From Phalacrocorax aristotelis (Eukaryota; Chordata; Aves; Suliformes; Phalacrocoracidae), in contig NC_134282.1 of assembly GCF_949628215.1 (NCBI RefSeq), positions 11,282,223 to 11,346,222 of the forward strand: 64,000 bases of DNA. The letters run 5' to 3'. A model generated the notes under the pieces. The model was not told where the DNA came from. It ran no database searches and saw only the letters and a list, made by a program, of their open reading frames with translations. Position 1 is the stretch's first letter. The number at the start of each line of letters is the position of its first letter. Made by a program: the position numbers and the translations under genes. Shown here in pieces: positions 60,301 to 64,000 of the stretch.

Positions 60301-63300
60301 CAATGTCACAAACCTGAGCCTTCCATAACTCAGGGAGGTGCAGTGTATAAGGTTCTTCTGTCTAAATACCTTCAGATTCACGGGTCTTTCTTTCAACATG
60401 GAGCATGGGTTTGGCTTTTCAACATTTCTTTTTCAATTATCTCATCTCTCAGTTAGATCAAAGTTTCCTTTTCTCTTTCTTTAGCCTGTGGGCACCCTTT
60501 CTAAGCTTTAATTTTCAATACGTATGTGATTTCTTAAGAAATCCTCCTCAGGCCATATACCTCTGCCACCTTCACTCTGTAGCGAAGCCAGTAAGATAAA
60601 GCTACTTTTCATTAGCTCCCCAGGTAAAAACTATTCTGTCTTTGAGAAGCAGCCTGCTCTCATTAGATCCTCAGCAGCAGGAAGCTGAAAGAAACTGCTG
60701 CAGAGATGTAGCCATCTCATCACCAAATGATAGCACTGCATTCTTGTACTGTATTTGTTACTTCACATTAAGAGTTTACACACGCTACTAGTCTTTCAAG
60801 ACATCTGGCACAGATTGGAGTCTTTCTGCGACAAGATAAAGCAAGCTCTTGAAGGTTTTAGGTCCTAATTCTCACCTTTGCTTGGCTCCACTTGTTTATT
60901 ATGTGATGGAGAATGTTCATCTGACTTAGATGTGCTCATCTGATTTAGAGCTATCACAGAAGGCCACAGGCATTACAAGGAATCTCTGTTAAAGGATGGG
61001 TCATTTGGGGATTTTTCCTTTGGTGTGAGAGATCCTAATTTACAATTCAGCTTTTGAAACTGAAGCTGAGAACCTGGACCTATGACCCAGTGTTAAGAAG
61101 TATGCCATTTTCACTTTAATATTTCCATTAACAGAAGAGTCTCCATAGCCACTTATTTGCCACCTGGTACTGTGCTACTGATTCATGAATTACGACTGAT
61201 ACTTCTTTCCTACAAAGCTAAATGCTCTCAAAAAGAATGCAAACAAATTTCTTGGAAATTAGAGGACTGTACTAAATAGCTATGAGGTTTTATGGCACTA
61301 ACTGTAATAACGATCCATCTTTTCTTATTGACCAAAAAGAAAAGCAATTGCTTCTATTTTCCTACATTGAATAATTAAAAAATACAGACCTTGATGACTC
61401 AAGACTTAATCAAAAAAACACAGCTGCTCCTAAAAATAATTATCTTCTTTGCAGATGTGGCAGATGGTGCTACATCAACTAAGAAGAGGTAATTTAAAGA
61501 ATTCCCCAGGTTATCACTAAAGAAAATTAATCTTGTGAAACAATATCAGAAACTTCAATTTCCTACCATCCTGAACAAGCATAACCAACTTCCAAAACCT
61601 TGCTGTTCAATAATTGTTCCTAAGGAGCAACTTCAATAAATAGTGCCCATTATATATATGTTTTTTAACAAATCCTAATATAGCCTAGTGCTTTTCATCT
61701 TTTCATCATGATTCCTAATCTCAGCATTTTGAACATACAGAACATACTGATCCATGAAAAAGATAATCTTGATGAAGAAAGTGAACTGACTGAACACAGT
61801 GAGGTTTCCCAGTACAATTAACTCCAAGCTATAGTCGGCTACATTTCTAATGTTTTGCTAATATTTGTACTGAATACCCTGAACAACAAAAAAATGAATT
61901 AATATAATTTTGAAATAGAAATATAAGACAAGTGAAAGCATGGCAAAATACTTTAGCATATTTTAGCTTTAGTACCCTTACACTTGCAAATAAACCCAAA
62001 AGCTACTCAATAACTGAGGAAGGCAGCTAGCTTAATCCAGACCCTACACAAGCAGCAGTTTTTAAAGGCATGCAGCATTCAAACAGCATCCCTTAACTTC
62101 AAACCCTTTTGAAGTGGATGGACTAGTCACACTCTTTCCTCATGCTACCTTTCAGATTTTACAGTTTAAAATTTATCTTTACATAAAAACAGGTCAACAA
62201 AGTCACTAGCAGTAAAATCTTTAGATGTAACACTGTCAAAGTTACTATTTTAATCCATAGAATTGGGTTTTATTCAGTCTGGACCATGTGTATACTTCAA
62301 TCAGAGCACAGATGGTTAGTCAAACAGACTATAAATACCTCAAACAAATGTCTTTCTGATTTTGTTATGGATTTGGAACCCATGTGCAGAATATAATCAC
62401 TAGCAATATCAGGGTCTGATCTTGTTAAGGTATTCATAGACTTGTTTCAGTCTCCCTTGGCTGCTGTTGAATTCACTGGGAATTGAAAATACTGAATACT
62501 TCCATCATTATCAGACCTGAGTGTCTATGCAGCCTAACAGGTACAGGACTGGGTTACTAGTTTTACAGATCAGCACAATGAAAAGAGCAAAAGTTTAAGT
62601 GGTTTATATTCAGATTGCTCATTTTATAATGTCTATTGGGTAACCTTGATTTACATTTCATTTTTATCAGTGATATAGATGCAAAAAGGCCAGGTCTTTA
62701 GCTACATGCTAATGAAAAACAGGAGCAGAGAAAAGATAACCATACCACAGTACACCACACAATAAAAATCCTTTTCCTTCCATGTTCACAGAGCCCTGAA
62801 TGTCCTTTATTCTGCTCCAAATTAAAAAAAAGGCAAACAAATCAGGAAGGCTCTGCAAGTATTAGCAATGATCAGCCTTCTTTCAAATCATGATTTTAAA
62901 ATATTATAAAAGAACAGCCAAGTTTTACTGAAGAATAAATGTAAACCAAACTAAATTTTATATGATCTACTTAGAAATATGTCTGCCTTCCTTTATTTAC
63001 TGATCGAATTCTTAAAGGAAAAATAACAAGGTTTTATGTAGAAGTCTGACAAACTTCTCCACATTCAGTAGTGATGGCAGGGTCTTCTCAGATTAAGAAG
63101 GTGACAATTGAATCAAAGAGCTGGCACTCAGGAGCTCAATGATAAATGACTGGATTAGAGGTGGTTTTTTTTTGATGGTTAACTTTATTTCAGTAGTCTA
63201 CTCATAGAGAGAAAACGCAATAGAAACTGGGCTTTTGCATACAGGTGATAGGCATCCTGCCTTTTTCCCCACCTATCCCTGGATTTGACATGACTTTAGG

Positions 63301-64000
63301 ACAATTCCCGGTAGACCTGTGTTCTGCTGGTAGAATGGCAACTTACTAAGGAAACCTCCTGGAAAGGACAGGCTTGGACCTTAGTCAGAAGAGACTACAG
63401 AAAAAGCACAAGGAACACCATGAGATCTCTTCCTGGTAGGGTGCATAAGGCAATGAAAGAAAATGCCTAGAATGATATGTTTTAACATATTGGTAACAAT
63501 AATTTTTGCAGAGTTCCTGATTTGAAGGATTTTTAGAACATATAAAAGAAGCTCTGGATCAACAACTAGGGACCAGACAAGGTCTGATGAGGAAGAAGGA
63601 CTGAACCTAGGAAAGATTAAGGAACAGACCCTTAAATTCAGGGAAGGCTAAAGGATTGCACCTTATGGAGATGGACTGAAAGAGAGCCAAAACAGCTTTT
63701 CTGCTCTAAAAGCAAGGAATCTATACTCAGCTCTGCAGTGCCAGCTAGGTGGGAAACTAAGGCACTGTTGAGGGTTTGACTGCAGGAAGGATAAGAGATT
63801 TTGTTAAAGGAAAGATTCTTCAAACTAATTAGTCTGTATGTACGTAACTTAAGTGGGCAGTGCTGATCAGGAAGATTATTTTAGAGAGATATAGACTGAA
63901 TTCACTATATCCAGGCACATCCAGGTACTACAGAAACAACATAATAGGGCAGTTCCACTTCCTCTACAGCAAAGCAATAGGCTTGCTGCTATTTAAGCCT
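57301..64000 (-). other. Part of SPHKAP intron 1
   Basis: 6.7 kb upstream of exon 2 in the direction of transcription. I searched the minus strand for a short first coding exon ending in two bases of a codon before a GT donor and found none that starts with ATG. There is no CpG-rich block that would suggest a promoter. At 62560-62640 GTTTTACAGATCAGCAC, followed by AAAAGTTTAAGTGG, is weakly MIR-like. Exon 1 and the promoter therefore probably lie beyond the right edge. Confidence 0.65.

Noticed and set aside
60870..60910. Candidate SPHKAP exon 1 before a GTGAGA donor on the minus strand
   Set aside because: The frame that would join exon 2 contains a stop just upstream, and no ATG-initiated peptide fits.
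1..64000. tRNA, rRNA, miRNA, CRISPR or bacterial/viral systems
   Set aside because: No cloverleaf with box A/B, no regular spaced repeat and no viral or bacterial protein family was visible on either strand by eye; a covariance-model search would be needed for small RNAs.

Overview
The window is ordinary vertebrate nuclear DNA, AT-rich and intron-dominated, most likely from a bird. Two things point that way: a CR1-type LINE 3' end at about 46118-46394 with the short terminal repeat typical of avian/reptilian CR1, and a compact intron layout with very little other interspersed repeat. I saw no prokaryotic, viral or organellar gene system and no CRISPR array, and I could not support any RNA gene.

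One gene fills the window: SPHKAP (SPHK1 interactor, AKAP domain containing, also called SKIP), on the minus strand. I recovered eleven consecutive coding exons by reading the minus strand and matching splice sites. By analogy with the 12-exon mammalian gene they are numbered 2 to 12: 57201-57300, 50685-50795, 26252-26311, 22848-22982, 19584-19839, 15561-19305, 11977-12156, 10003-10089, 7954-8006, 7685-7869 and 4982-5125 (with the stop). All have GT/AG borders and every splice phase joins cleanly. Together they give 5,056 coding nt, or 1,684 residues after the exon 1 junction, close to the roughly 1,700 aa of the mammalian protein. Exon 1 (start codon and promoter) is not seen and probably lies beyond 64000.

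Layout from left to right: 1 to about 2940 is an intergenic flank with a possible plus-strand polyadenylation site near 2389. About 2940-4981 is the probable SPHKAP 3' UTR, which carries a MIR/CORE-SINE-like remnant. 4982-12156 holds the five C-terminal exons, including an 84-nt intron. 15561-19305 is the giant central exon with the anchoring helices. 19584-26311 holds three small exons. 26312-50684 is a 24.4-kb intron with the CR1 copy. 50685-57300 holds exons 3 and 2. 57301-64000 is part of intron 1.

The protein is a scaffold. The mammalian orthologue anchors the type I regulatory subunit of protein kinase A, binds sphingosine kinase 1, and has been placed at mitochondria and at neuronal ER-plasma membrane junctions. 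Here the large exon carries several amphipathic-helix candidates and a three-copy Ser-rich internal repeat. Exon 6 carries a phospho-FFAT-like motif that could bind VAP proteins, and exons 9-12 encode the conserved C-terminal AKAP_110-type region. I found no undescribed system. The points worth following are the VAP-type motif, the internal repeats, the symmetric exon 9, the NAGNAG acceptor, the minimal intron and the SINE in the 3' UTR.
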